Below, piece by piece: positions 22,436 to 33,544 of a stretch of DNA of 64,000 bases (the stretch's first letter is position 1; each line of letters starts with the position of its first letter). Source of the DNA: Erodium maritimum (taxonomy: Eukaryota > Streptophyta > Magnoliopsida > Geraniales > Geraniaceae). Below the pieces are notes generated by a model that was not told the DNA's origin, searched no databases, and worked only from the letters and a program-made list of their open reading frames with translations. Location: contig OY997588.1 in the NCBI GenBank assembly GCA_963921825.1, positions 126,325,203 through 126,389,202 on the forward strand. The letters run 5' to 3'. The translations under genes and the position numbers were made by a program.

Positions 22436-25006
22436 TCAAGAATAGGACCTAACCAAGCCGAAATTAACAAAAGATCTGGACTTGAAGAGCCCTCCAAAGA
22501 GGAACCTGGTTGATGAGTCCTGAGGAGCTGGTTTAGGCTCTTGAGGGCTGCCTTTGACTTTAAGTATCGTCTGCCCAATGACTTGCCTTACGGACTCTAT
22601 GGTCTTGGAATCAACAGGGTACCCTGATGCATCTTGGACATAGAACGTATTCACAGCTTTGCCTTGTTTGGTTGCCACTTCAGCTCTCGTCACACTAAGG
22701 CTGTTCTCCCGGAATATTCTTGTCACATCCGATAGCAACCCAACTCTGTCTGTAGTGCACAATTCTAGTTTTAATCCCTGATACAAACAAATGGAGATTC
22801 AAAATGAGTAATGTGTTGTATGCAAACTTCCAGATGAAGTATATGCTCAAACAAGGCAATTCCAAAACCCAGTTGCATTTAAAAATAGAGGCGGCTATTT
22901 GGTTAGATTAATCAAAATTAAAGAATCAGGATTGTCATGTATGATGCAGAGTGGACTAACCTCAGATACTCTTCTCTCAATAGCTGCTTCGAGACATTGT
23001 ATCACTCTTTGCCTCTCAGCATCGGACTTTACAGGAGAGCCATCAACGTGTCTTATGTAGTACTCCTACAAAAGCATCGATGAATAAGGTTAGCCTTAGC
23101 CAAAATTGGTTTAACTAAGAATGTTACCAAAGTGGCAATCAAGTAGAAAAAAGGGGGAACACCTGATAAGCCTCTGGGCCCTCAGCATCAATATTGGCAT
23201 GAAAAACAAGATACTCCATGTCTGTCAAAGTGCAGACGGTGTCAAAGAGAAGTTTGGGCCTATCTTTACTCCGGATGGTAACAACCGAATAGTCCTTGTC
23301 ATACCAGTTAACAACACTCACGTTTGGTCTTTGCTTATCATCCAAGTTTTCCTCGTCCTCAGTTCTCTCATAGTCCCTATCAGCAAACATCATTTGGTGA
23401 AGCCTTCTCTCGGTGTGGGTTGCCCCGTGAGAGACCACAGTTGTAGCACCTCTAGACTTGTTACTTCCCTTGAGTACATTGCAAAGCAGCTGCTTAATCC
23501 TAGATAGCCTCTCTGGATCCGTAATAGCACACATAGTTTCCTCGTCAGTCACATGCATCACAGCAGCAGCGCGGGTGTTGTGAGTCCACACCTCAGCGTT
23601 CACTACATTGCATTTGAGGTGGGCAAGAACAGCACTGACTTCAGATAGCAGCCCGGGTCTGTCACAGCCAGTTAGCTCAATTTCAGTGTAGTCCATATCC
23701 ATGGAAGGTTTGACCCCCACAGATCTCATGGAAGAGGTAAAGCATGAATCTGGGCCAAGACTCTGCAAGCAAAATGCAACTAATAAGCTAACAGAGAATG
23801 GCAAGGAACAATACAAGGAACACCAGAAAATGATTTCACCTTTTGGATGAAATCCAAAATGCCTTCTTCTATAATCTTGTTTCCCTCTTGATCAGTAACA
23901 TTAAAAACTGGTATGAGGTTAAAAAAAACAATCAATATATCATCCACAGAATCATATTGCAAGAGAAAGAAGAGAAAATAACAGATTAAGATTTACCATC
24001 CATGAACCAGCAACCATCAGAAGATATATAAGCTTTAGTCACAATAAGGTTAAGATCAGTGAGGACTTGTACAACATCCAGAAGAATTCCATGTTTGTTT
24101 GCACTATCCACCTGCTTCACCAAATTGAATAAGTACCCAAAAAACATTCAGAAAATGACATCCAAAAGGGCAGCAGAAGAGGAAGGAGGAAGACAAGGCC
24201 ATACCCTTATCACAGTTGCATTCTTGCAGGACTCATTGTCAATCTCAACCCTGACATTAAAATCACAAATGTATAGGTTGATTCCAGACAGACAAGATGG
24301 AGATGGAGAAGGGAATCAGTGAATCACATACCTTGGTGGGTTCATTCTCCTGATGAGCTTCTCATATTCATCATCCATGTCATTGGAAAAGCTCATGTTG
24401 TAATCTGGAAAAGGAAAAGGAAGCAGAAGTATTTGAATCAGATGAAAAGGGTATTGGGTGAGCAAAAGGGGTCATGAAAACAGAGGCACCATGACCAATC
24501 AAATGAAAAAGAGACATTAAAGCACACCAGCTCAAGAAAGGGCACAGAAGTATCCAATCAGGAAGAGGGAACAACTAAAATAAGCATTGCAGTAAGGTAA
24601 TAATAACCCAGATGGGATGAATGCCCAATCGAGGCCAAACAGAGGAGCCACCACAAAAAAGAGATGGTGGCTTCTGTTCTGTGGGTGTTTTAGGACCACC
24701 CCAAAAAAAACATCAAAGCTTGAACCACAGATTAGGCCAGCCAAAACCCCCAATTAAGATCACGGACATGGAAAGTTGAATCCTTTGAAACAGAAACGAA
24801 GAGCCTGTACAAGGTAAGTTGGCACCAAGCACAGTGAAGAGCAAAAAAAGTGAAACCCAACAAACTCCATAGCCGTACGGACAGGATTAACCAGAAGCCT
24901 CCCCAAAAAAGAAGCCTTGGAAATCATGAAGCAACCCACAAAGACAATGGAAGAACAGAGCACGAGAAAACACAGAAAGAAGAGAAAGGAAACAAATCCT
25001 ACCCAT
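22436..25006 (-). CDS. ACR4: ACT domain-repeat protein, ACR4-like
   Basis: A plant ACR protein, built only of ACT (amino-acid-binding) domains and thought to sense or respond to amino acids; no catalytic domain is present. Eight coding exons: 25006-25003, 24404-24332, 24249-24204, 24111-23997, 23907-23840, 23762-23163, 23065-22961, 22777-22436. Phases agree and total 451 codons including stop (450 aa). Four ACT domains can be followed: about residues 37-102 ([12 protein letters not shown]), 126-200 ([13 protein letters not shown]), 262-336 ([13 protein letters not shown]) and 339-415 ([13 protein letters not shown]). The N-terminus with [16 protein letters not shown] and the C-terminus with [13 protein letters not shown] are typical of the ACR4/ACR5 group. 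The start codon lies in a 5' exon whose coding part is only ATGG; a downstream in-frame ATG at 24396 (MSFSNDM) could also serve. It looks intact and is the clearest ordinary gene in the window. Confidence 0.92.
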
Positions 25007-25140
25007 TGAAATTCCTGAGGATCCGCAAAGCTTCTGTTTTTGTTTCTAGATTGTCACAGAATACAGTGATGAAGGAGGAAGAGGAGGGGTTTGTGGATTG
25101 TGTTTATATGTAAGAGAAAGCAAAACAATTTATACATATA
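25007..25140 (-). promoter_or_regulatory. 5' leader and TATA-like box of the ACR4-like gene
   Basis: On the minus strand a CT-rich leader (CCTCCTCTTCCTCC) precedes the ATG at 25006. Further upstream TATATGTATAAATTG, about 25120-25140, is a plausible TATA region. The intron after ATGG starts GTAGGATTTG at 25002 and ends TTTTCCAG at 24405. Confidence 0.55.
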
Positions 25141-26041
25141 AAAGTTCCTCAAGAGATCTAATGAGCTCCTTGCCCCGATCCGCACCGATCCTCTCTCTCT
25201 CGTAGAATAGGAAACAAAACTAAAAAAAAATAACTCCGTATAGTATTATTGCATGACCATTCGATTAATATAATCTATTTCATACAGTAATTAATTAGTA
25301 TCTTAAAAACCACCCCTTGAAAAAACAATTAAAAAATAAGACTTCCCGACACGATACTCCAAAACCTGCCCCTTAAAAATGTACCCACGAAGCTGCTTTA
25401 CAGATCTCCTCTCCACCACCATGCTCTGTTTTTTTTTTATCTTAAGAAAAATAAGATCTTGGTGATGCTCTGTTTTCGTCAATTTCTGCTTCTTTCTGTA
25501 GCACTCTGTTATCTTCGAACAAGCGAATTTGAGTTCTTAACGAGAAGATTTCCGGAGGCGAGGGTGTCTGAATTAGCATACGGTGCACCTTAGTGAAATA
25601 CAGCATAGTAGGCTAAATTACGCAGGCATGTCGTTGAATTTTGACTGACTCCATTTATTTCCAAATGTATGTGAGTGCTTTTTTGGTAAAAGAAACACGT
25701 GTCGGTAATAAGCTCCGAAGTTTAGGGAGTGAGAGGAGGAGTGGTCTTTTCCCCTTAACGGTTAGGTGCGCCGTAACGGTTGTCGATCCCTGTCACTTTT
25801 CCACTCCGTCCGTTTCGCATGTCCGACTCCAACCCCAAGTCCATTTTACTAAGCATAATTTCATATATGTTATGTTTCATAATTTCATTTTAAGAAGAAT
25901 CCATCTTCAATTTAACATTCCTTTATGTGCTTGTATAAAACGACATTCTTTACATTTAAAACGGGCAATAGATAGAGTTAGAAAATTATTTTTTGGTTAC
26001 ATACATTTTATTCGAAGGGTAGGAATTGTCGTCAATGAAGT
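25141..26041. other. AT-rich spacer
   Basis: No gene or long repeat is seen apart from the 32-bp micro-insertion at 25433. A 138-codon plus-strand frame at 25641-26057 has no motif and a composition like the spacer, so it is not supported. Confidence 0.5.
25433..25464 (-). mobile_element. 32-bp micro-insertion with 12-bp target duplication
   Basis: ATGCTCTGTTTT occurs at 25421-25432 and 25465-25476. Between the copies are a T-run and TATCTTAAGAAAAATAAGATC. This looks like an extremely 5'-truncated minus-strand retroposon tail. A simple local duplication with filler DNA is the alternative. Confidence 0.5.
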
Positions 26042-26057
26042 ATCAAATTTAACGTGA

Positions 26058-27557
26058 GAAGAGTTTAATTAGTAAATAGTAATCAGGTTCTAAAGATCAG
26101 CGGCGGCTAAGGTTACGGTTTTGCCGTCGCTGAAGGTTGGGTGATCAAACAAGCTTCTTCTAGGTCGATCCTTGTGTGCAATGAGTTGGTACATGATCAT
26201 GGGATCTTGGCAGGTGGTGATCGGCAGGACTTCATACGAACGGCGTCCATATGCGACGCAGAGTTGGGTGGTGATGTCAATGCACGAAGGAGGTACGGTG
26301 AAGGTTTGGTTTCTCATGGGGTATCTTCTGTCATTCGTGGGGCTCTTTTCAGACGGAAAGTTTCGGCTTGCGATGGAAGGAGAGGAGATCGGAGGTTTCG
26401 GTGTGGCCGGAGAGGTACTTGCTCTCACGGGACTTGATCGGGGTGGTGAGTTGGGGACTGCATAGATCTGGCCGCTATTAGCGATGCAAGGAGGCACGGC
26501 AGTTGAGGGGCATAGCGACAACGTGGGGCGCTGTGGTCATATGTGGGTGCAGAGCGGGATCCGGGCGAGCCATGGTGGTGGAGCGGGGAGAAGCGAGGAA
26601 CCTACGGTGAGGCTCGTTATGGCGGTGCCGTTCTCGGTGGCGTTTGGAGAGATGCAGTATTTTGGTGGCTGGCCATCGATGGTGGTGGGCGTTGCAGAAT
26701 ACCGAGACGTCGTTGGTCGCGATGACGCCGGGGTGATCCTGGGCGGACAAGACAACGACGGTAGCAGCGGGGGAGGCCAAATTGGAGGCAGCGGGAGTAG
26801 TCAAACGATGTTTCGATCCATAAAGGTTGTTCGTTTGAATGCAGGAGGGACATGTACCGCAAGGACCTGGTCCTCAGTCAGCGACATGAGGTACCTATCT
26901 GGTGGTAATGTTGGGACGTTCAATGGTCCGACGTTAATCCTAAGCACTGACTCAGAGGGGCATGCGGAGTCATATGGAGGGACACCACAAACGGAGAGGG
27001 GCGGAACGCACCCTCGCCTAGATCAATGAGGACTTCGTGCTCCAGTGGGGGGTTTGTTGGTAATACCGCCTCGCTGGACGTAGGGTGGCATCGATTCCAC
27101 CAGGTACCGGCGCGACATTCTCCAGTTAGATAGAGAATCAACAATTTAACGTATTTAAGGGTCCTCATTATCATCAGAGAGGGGACGACGTCTGCTGGTT
27201 CCTCGGGAGGATGCAAATTCCAACTGAGCCATTTCAGTTCCTGGTTACAGGGCTGCCCGGGGCATCAATCTAGGGCTTCAATAGTTTTCTGGGGCACATT
27301 TATGCCCAATCGGAAACCTCAACAATGGGTCTGCTCGGCCCTTGCCCCTCACTTTGAAGCCGCTGTATCGGTGATCACCAGAAGCTTTCTCAGCATCGCA
27401 TGTGACGCTACCGCAGTATCCTCCTCCAAACGACCATTGATCTCTATAGACCGACTTTACTTTCAGTTTGATTGTTATTTTCTTTTCTGTGCATTTCAGT
27501 ATTTCATTCTTGTAAGCACCTTTGATTATAATATTACATCATTTATTCTAAAAAAAA
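26058..27557 (+). mobile_element. Retroposon with family-T 3' tail, copy 1
   Basis: A 12-bp direct repeat, ATCAAATTTAAC, lies at 26042-26053 and 27557-27568, next to an A-run (27550-27557) at the right end. This indicates a plus-strand retroposon of about 1.5 kb. The body to 26980 is GC-rich with overlapping open frames on both strands but no recognised domain. The last 580 bases, from about 26975, are shared with 47120-47710 (CGCCTAGATCAATGAG, TGGCATCGATTCCACCA, GACGACGTCTGCTGGTTCCTCG). No reverse transcriptase is present. The frame over the tail is not conserved between copies, so it is probably 3' untranslated or decayed ORF1 sequence of a LINE-like element. Confidence 0.65.
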
Positions 27558-27622
27558 TCAAATTTAACATGATTAGGGATGATAAAACTTTAAAAATAAT
27601 TGTACATTGATACTATCGAATC

Positions 27623-28739
27623 TTTTTTTTAAACGGTAACGAGATCAAGATGCATTATTGTAAGTAGGGGTTACAAAAGGACCGAGGTCCTGGGCTCCAG
27701 AATATAGTCCAGGTCCCCCTTAGGGTACCCAGCGCTCGTGGACTCGTAGAACTAGTCTGCTTAGCCTTCACAGACACACACAAAATTGAGATCCTGTCCG
27801 ACCGTCTCAATACAAAAGGGAAAGCCAAACCAACAGCAGAATCCAAAACAAACAGAAAATAAATCATCCAACAACCAGAATAAACTAAACATCCCAAACT
27901 AAAACAATAAAACTCATAAAGCAGACATAAATAAAGTTCTATGATTGCGGCTTTCTAAAGACTTCCGAGCACCGGTTGTCCCGGGTTTGTGGGTATAGGC
28001 CCTTTATGAACCTTCCCACCCCCGCCGGGTCTCCTCATTGTTCCGAAGGAAGTTGTGAAACCTCCGCCTGTGGATCCTCAAACTCCTCCTCGTCCCTCCA
28101 TTGTTGGCCTAGGGCCTCCACGGGAATATCCAGAATAACAACTTCGTCTTGCCAATCAGGCACGACGATGTGCTGAATCTCGTCCTTATCTTCCCAATCC
28201 GACACTAGATTGCGAACCCCCGACGAGGATTTGGTCGAATTTGTAGGATACCCAGGCGGAGCTACTATTACCAACATTGAGCAAATCGGCGACGAAGTGG
28301 GTTGAACCTCTGATGATCCGTGCGGTCGCGACGTAGCCCGACCAGTTTCGGCTTGAGGTCGGCGAAGCGACGGCCAGGCCAGGGCCTGTGCTGCAGTAGT
28401 ATATCGGGGCCGAGAGGGTCCAAAGCTGCTCTCCGGGGTCCCTCCATCCGTAGAATCGTGGTCGCTGGATTGGGATTGTATCGGTTTCGTTATCGACTGA
28501 ATCGAAGCCAAGTGGGTACTGATTGGAGCATAGTTCATGTCAGGGAGAAAAGTGGTTTGAGATTTGGGCAGCGTGGGTAGACTTTTGTGGCTGATCGGAA
28601 TTCATGAGCGTGGAAATGGAGGGGACAGCGTCGAGCGATGGTGGTTGTGAAGTGAAAATGGAGAAGAGAATAGAGAAGGTCTTCGCAACCCTAGCAGACC
28701 TTTTCGGGTCACAGTGTTTTAGTATAAAAAAGACTTATT
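27623..28739 (-). mobile_element. Short retroposon with 15-bp target duplication
   Basis: TGATACTATCGAATC at 27608-27622 and TGATATTATCGAATC at 28740-28754 differ at one base. A T-run at 27623-27630 is the A-tail of a minus-strand copy of 1117 bp. A 167-codon minus frame at 28538-28035, rich in Pro, Ser and acidic residues (DWEDKDEIQHIVVPDWQDE), could be the remains of an ORF1-type protein; an upstream frame starting MNSDQPQKSTH is out of phase with it. No reverse transcriptase, no LTR and no known domain. Confidence 0.7.
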
Positions 28740-28754
28740 TGATATTATCGAATC

Positions 28755-30082
28755 TTAAATTCCTGATAAATTTATAAAATTAAATCATAATATCGAGCAT
28801 GTTTTAAAAAAATAATACCGAGCATGTTATAAAATTGTTTCTTTTATTAATCTTCAAAAAAAAGTGTTTGAAGCTACTTTGAACTAATATATATTTAGTA
28901 TATGGTATGCTGGCCAAGATTTCTCATCAAGTTTCTATGCGTGTTGAGGTCATATCCTTAATAAAGGTTAAATTTTACATCATAGTGGTGTTGATCACAA
29001 CTTTTGACAGATTTCGTCCAAAAAATAGACGGACGTTAAGTGAGACTGTGAAATATCAAATTTGCCTTTAAAAGTCTACTGTCAGAGCTGAGGTTTTAGG
29101 TTCCCTCTTTGTCCCTCTATGGTTCTTCCTCTCCCCCAATTCCTTTCTTTTCTCTTTTTTTCAGTACTTCAATTTTTCTCGTCCACTTCAGTGGCGCGGG
29201 CTCGTCGGTCTTTAGGTGTTGGCCGCCTGCGAGGCTTTAGAGTACATTTGCTCTGGTTTGAAGTCTTAAGTTTAGAGTAGTCTGGTTTATTAGGTTCCTT
29301 TGGGTTTCCATCGGATCTGTCTCAGCCGATAATGATGCTGGCCGCCGGCATCTAATAGTGTTGTCTTCTCTCTGTAAAGAGGTTGGTTACTTTATTGAGC
29401 GGGGAGTGTGGGGGTTCCTTCTTGGGATAGAGAGGTGAATTTTCTAGGTGTGGATTCGAGTTCTGGAGTTGCTTTTGTGCTTAATGTTTGTCATATCTGG
29501 GTAGTTCAGACCTTCTTTTTCAAATTTATACTTCACGGTTGTCAAATTCAGGTATTAGACCTTCATTTGTTAGTTTTCGTCAGGTTGTATTGTGGTGTTG
29601 TTAGGTTGTTCTCGTTCATCTGTTCATGTAAAGCCTCGGTTTGTTGAGGTATGGTTGTCAGAGATTCTTATTAAAGTGGAATGCTCTTGGTTGTTCATCT
29701 TCTTCATCCTCTGCTCTTCACTTCGAAGATCGGGTTTTATATATTGCTTTGTTGATCAAATTAAGATTAATTAAGGTTGTGAAATTAGATTTTTCTTTTT
29801 TTTTACTAATGTTTCTCTAATCATTATTTCTTTCATTAGAATGTACTCCAGACACAACATCAAAATTTATAATAGGTATAAGATTACTTAATAGCCTCAC
29901 TCCAAAATATATTAAGAGTGTTGAACGTACAATCTTTGGAAAGCAATTTTTTTCATCGTTAGATTTTCTATTACTCTTTTGTTATTTTATTATAGTTGAC
30001 TGTTATGATTTAAAAGAGTAATTTGACATTTTTCTTAAAAAAAAAAAAGCAAAGGTCATGAGTGTTGCATATGACCGACTGC
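28755..30082. other. Spacer, possible decayed retroposon at 29100-29790
   Basis: Most of this is AT-rich. From about 29100 to 29790 the composition becomes T/G-rich and GC-higher, with a plus-strand end TTGTTGATCAAATTAAG reminiscent of retroposon tails. I found no target duplication and no domain. Confidence 0.35.
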
Positions 30083-30091
30083 TAATATTTT

Positions 30092-30478
30092 GGGATAAAT
30101 TTGTTTCCTACCTTTACAAACGTTTCATGATCAGATCCTAACACAGGCCAACGTTTGGTCTCAATTCCTAACATAATAGGTATGGAATTTCTCAGAAACT
30201 ATAAAAAGTCGTCTAAACTCACGATTCCGTCAACTCATCTAAGCGTTGTCGTTGCTGGCGTACATTACCCATGGTGCCTTCCTCGACGTTGAACTTATCC
30301 TCGTTCTCAAGCAACCGAACCCAATGCTCGACGAGTTGACGGAATCGTGAGTTTGGACGGCTTTTTATAGTTTCTGAGAAATTCCAAACCTATTATGTTA
30401 GGAATTGAGACCAAACGTTGGCCTGGGTTAGGAAATGATAATGAAACGTTTGTAAATGTTAGGAATCAGAGTTTTCCC
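30092..30478. mobile_element. Mutator-type MITE with long terminal inverted repeats
   Basis: The 387-bp unit is bounded by the exact 9-bp direct repeat TAATATTTT at 30083-30091 and 30479-30487. Left arm 30092-30241 and right arm 30330-30478 are inverted copies of each other over about 150 bp, roughly 90 percent identical by eye, with shared phrases such as GGCCAACGTTTGGTCTCAA and CACGATTCCGTCAACTC. About 88 bp separate the arms. A 9-bp target duplication with long inverted repeats is the mark of Mutator-like elements. No transposase is encoded, so movement would depend on another copy. RNA across it would form a long hairpin. Confidence 0.9.
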
Positions 30479-30553
30479 TAATATTTTCTGTCATTTATCA
30501 CAAATTTTGATCGTTTACAATAGTTTTCGATAGTTGATCATTATGATATAAGA

Positions 30554-32179
30554 AACAAATTCAGATAAGTTTAGAACATGGATGGGGGGGGGGGGGACGG
30601 GATACCGGAGATCTAGAGGGACCTCGACAGTAATGGTGATGGTGGGAGGCAGAGCATCGTCTGGGGACCCCACCCAGGGCCAGTCCCCGAGGCTCTGACG
30701 ATATCCCTCCCGGCGGGGCCACTTCCCCGCTTATGGTGAGCTCTCCCATGTCACGCCAGGCGCAGCGCTCCCCAGAAATTCCGCAACCTCCCTCAATTAA
30801 TCCATGGGCATTGGAACCTCAACATGGCACGCCTCATCCTCGGCGCGCCCTCTACCCCTGAACCCTCCAGTCCGGGAGAACAGAGCGGTAGCAATCGAAT
30901 CAGAGAGCTGATCCCTTCGTCGCCCCCGACTATCACCCATGCGCTCGGGTCCGGGAGAAAGGTGGAGGACCACCCAGAGCGACCTAGCTCGGTCGACAAG
31001 CTAGTATCCCGGTTGGGTACGCGGGGACCCAGATTAGGTAATGGGTCCACTGTTATGTCAGCTTCCCCATACCAAGATGACCTAGCGTTAGGTAACGGGT
31101 TCATTGCCAACGACTGCACTCCTCTTGCTCCCAGATAGCCACCGCGGCCGGTACATGCCCCACCCATAACCACCAGGCGCGGACGACTATGTCGGTGGCG
31201 GCATCCATCCACCGGTGCGTACCGGAGCAGCTCACTCCTATACGCTGGCGAGCTCTGAACCCTAACAGTCCCCCCTCGGGGCTGTGGATCAGCATCTGGT
31301 ATCCACATCGTCCTTCGTCTCCACATCCAGTATCGGAAGACCCTTGTTGAAGATGTCTCCATTATGCTCCACCGCATCCCGGCCCGATCACAAGTCCAGT
31401 TCCAAGTGTGAGTATGTATCGACGTGACTGAGACCGCTTCCGAGATCTCTGTAACATCCCGGGTCACCCCCGCCGGGAATCGACGAGGGTAAGGATGCAG
31501 TCGTTCTGGATCCCTAACCCGAGCAGGCGGCCCCCTACGCACTAGAGCAAGGTCGTGGCGCTGATGGGTCACAACAAACGAGGTAGGGTTCGGGCCACGG
31601 GGTGAGGGTTTGTAGCGTGTAGCCAAAGCCACCGAAACCCGCCGCTCCCAGTTGCAACTTTCCCAATACCTACGACAAGAAAACGCCCTAGAGGGGTGGG
31701 AGGCGGTTCCCGTGTCCCGAAGGCTCCCGGTGAATCCCTCGCATCCGAAGCCCAGGGCCCAGCGTCCATCGGAGGAGGAGACCAGGCCGAGAACTGGGAA
31801 AGGGAGGAGGTTTGCGATGGTGGTGGTGGGACTCGCAGACCAGACGGCGGGATTGCAGACGAGGTTGAAGAGAAGAGATAGTGCGAGGGGGCACAGCGCT
31901 CGGGCGCTGAGTCGTCGTAGCCACATGAGGAGCGGAGAGGGGATGAGTCACCAGAGTCACAGGCGGAGCGGAGGGGGGAAGAGTCGCGGGAGGTTGTGGG
32001 CACGCCATGCACTCCCACCCATAGGTAAACCCCACACCAGGCGTGGTCTGCGAGGTCAACTGGATGGGGTACGCGAATATCCGGATGGCGAACTTGACAG
32101 GACCAGACGACGCGACAGTGGCGACAGACTGAAACTCCATAGCAGAGGCGGGCAAACAAGGGATAGGGTTATGTTAAGT
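30554..32179 (-). mobile_element. Decayed LINE-like retroposon, ORF1 region only
   Basis: A 13-bp direct repeat, TTATGATATAAGA, flanks the unit at 30541-30553 and 32180-32192. The minus strand starts near 32140 with a frame beginning MEFQSVATVASSG, followed by proline/serine-rich sequence. The frame is then lost in many short pieces. The left end has a G-run of 13 (30584-30596) instead of a clear A-tail. The long open frames seen on either strand follow the GC-rich composition and carry no domain. Orientation is inferred from the start-like frame. Confidence 0.5.
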
Positions 32180-32192
32180 TTATGATATAAGA

Positions 32193-33544
32193 TAGAGTTT
32201 TCTATGTTATTATTAGTTTTGGGGTCATAGTGTATCTTTTATTACTATCTTTTTTTATTAATAAAAAACACGTTTTGTTTTCATTTAATTAGAATTAGAA
32301 AAGTACTGTGACGGATTTGCTTTAACATTATTCCATCTAAAAGCTGTCACTTATGCTCACAATCAATATTGCCAAATAATAATTTAGACACGTTTAAAAA
32401 AACGTGTTAATTTGTTTTCACCAAGTGGGACACTTGTCTCCTATTTCCGTAGATAGAGGACCGCCAAGATGGTAACTATAAACTAAATAATGATGCATAT
32501 TTTTAGTGGAGGCCTCGAGTGCTGTCTATAGGGCTTTTGTTCCCTCTACTCATAGCGATCTCCGCTTATCTTTGCTTAAATTTGTCGCGTTCTCTTTCCT
32601 TGGATCGCCGTCGTCGTCCGTCGGACTCAACCACCACAGATCACCCTCCTCAACTCCTCCTTCGGCTGGTTATACCATCGTACGCCCTCGCCAGCCGAAC
32701 CCCCTGCCTCGCCACCCCCCTCCATTCCCCGGGTAGATCTGACCCTCAAGCTGGCCGGAGATCAAGGCCAGTCGTCCACCTCCCTCACCCTATTCCTTTT
32801 TCCGGCGGTAACGCGTCACCCCTGGCTGCTGCGAGGAACCACCCGATATGCGTTGCCCTTGCGCCGCCACCGTCCTCCTCCAGCCGCCCCATCCCGTCCC
32901 CGATCTCGGCTTGGTGTTCAAAGGCTCTACCTCCACCTCATCGGTCAGTTCTACCGGCACAATCTGGATCTCAGGGATTCGGGGACTCACACTAATCCTG
33001 GGGTTTCTCTTGAACCTTCGGGTTGTTTCATGGCTCTGCTCTCTCGATGAGTTTGGGATCCGGGAGGAGAGGCGATAGGTTTGGGTATGTATCCACGGTT
33101 GCTTGGTTGTCCTGGGAGGAGAAAGAAAGCAGATCGTCCCTTCGGAGCATTTAGAGAACCCGACGTGCGTTATGGTTTTTTCTATTTTAGTTTGGTTTGC
33201 TTAGTTCTTAGTGTATTTTGGTTTACTTACTTTCTTTTTCGTACGACCACACTCATACTATTTCTACGGATTCATGAGCGTCGGGTGGACTACGGTCGAC
33301 CTGGACAAATATCTGGAATCCTCGGCTGTTACGCCCTACCCTGTATGGTTTACGTTTCACAGTAGTACAACACCCCAATTACTCGTTTCAAAACAATTTA
33401 TGTTTTTGAGTGGAATTGAGTATTTTTCTTTTACCGGTAAATGATTTGATATTATAAATACAAGTTGATGAATGACAAAAAAAAAACATCAAACACCAAC
33501 ATAAGAATACGGAAAGTGAAAGACTAACAGGAATAAATCAAAAC
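32193..33544. other. Spacer and GC-rich leader-like segment
   Basis: AT-rich to about 32510. Then comes a GC-rich, C-rich segment to about 33080 with overlapping plus-strand frames (serine/proline-rich, no domain), and T-rich DNA with TTTAGTTTGGTTTGC to about 33260. It resembles the 5' leader and start of a LINE-like element, but I see no boundaries. Confidence 0.4.

Noticed and set aside
22436-24396. Starting the ACR4-like protein at the downstream ATG
   Set aside because: Not excluded, but the upstream ATGG exon joins in frame with proper GT..AG borders and adds a plausible N-terminus.
26090-26521. 143-codon minus-strand frame at the start of the family-T retroposon
   Set aside because: It overlaps long plus-strand frames, has no family match, and starts just inside the retroposon's left end.
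30793-31926. 377-codon minus-strand open frame
   Set aside because: It lies in GC-rich decayed retroposon DNA, overlaps other open frames on both strands, and shows no domain or codon pattern.
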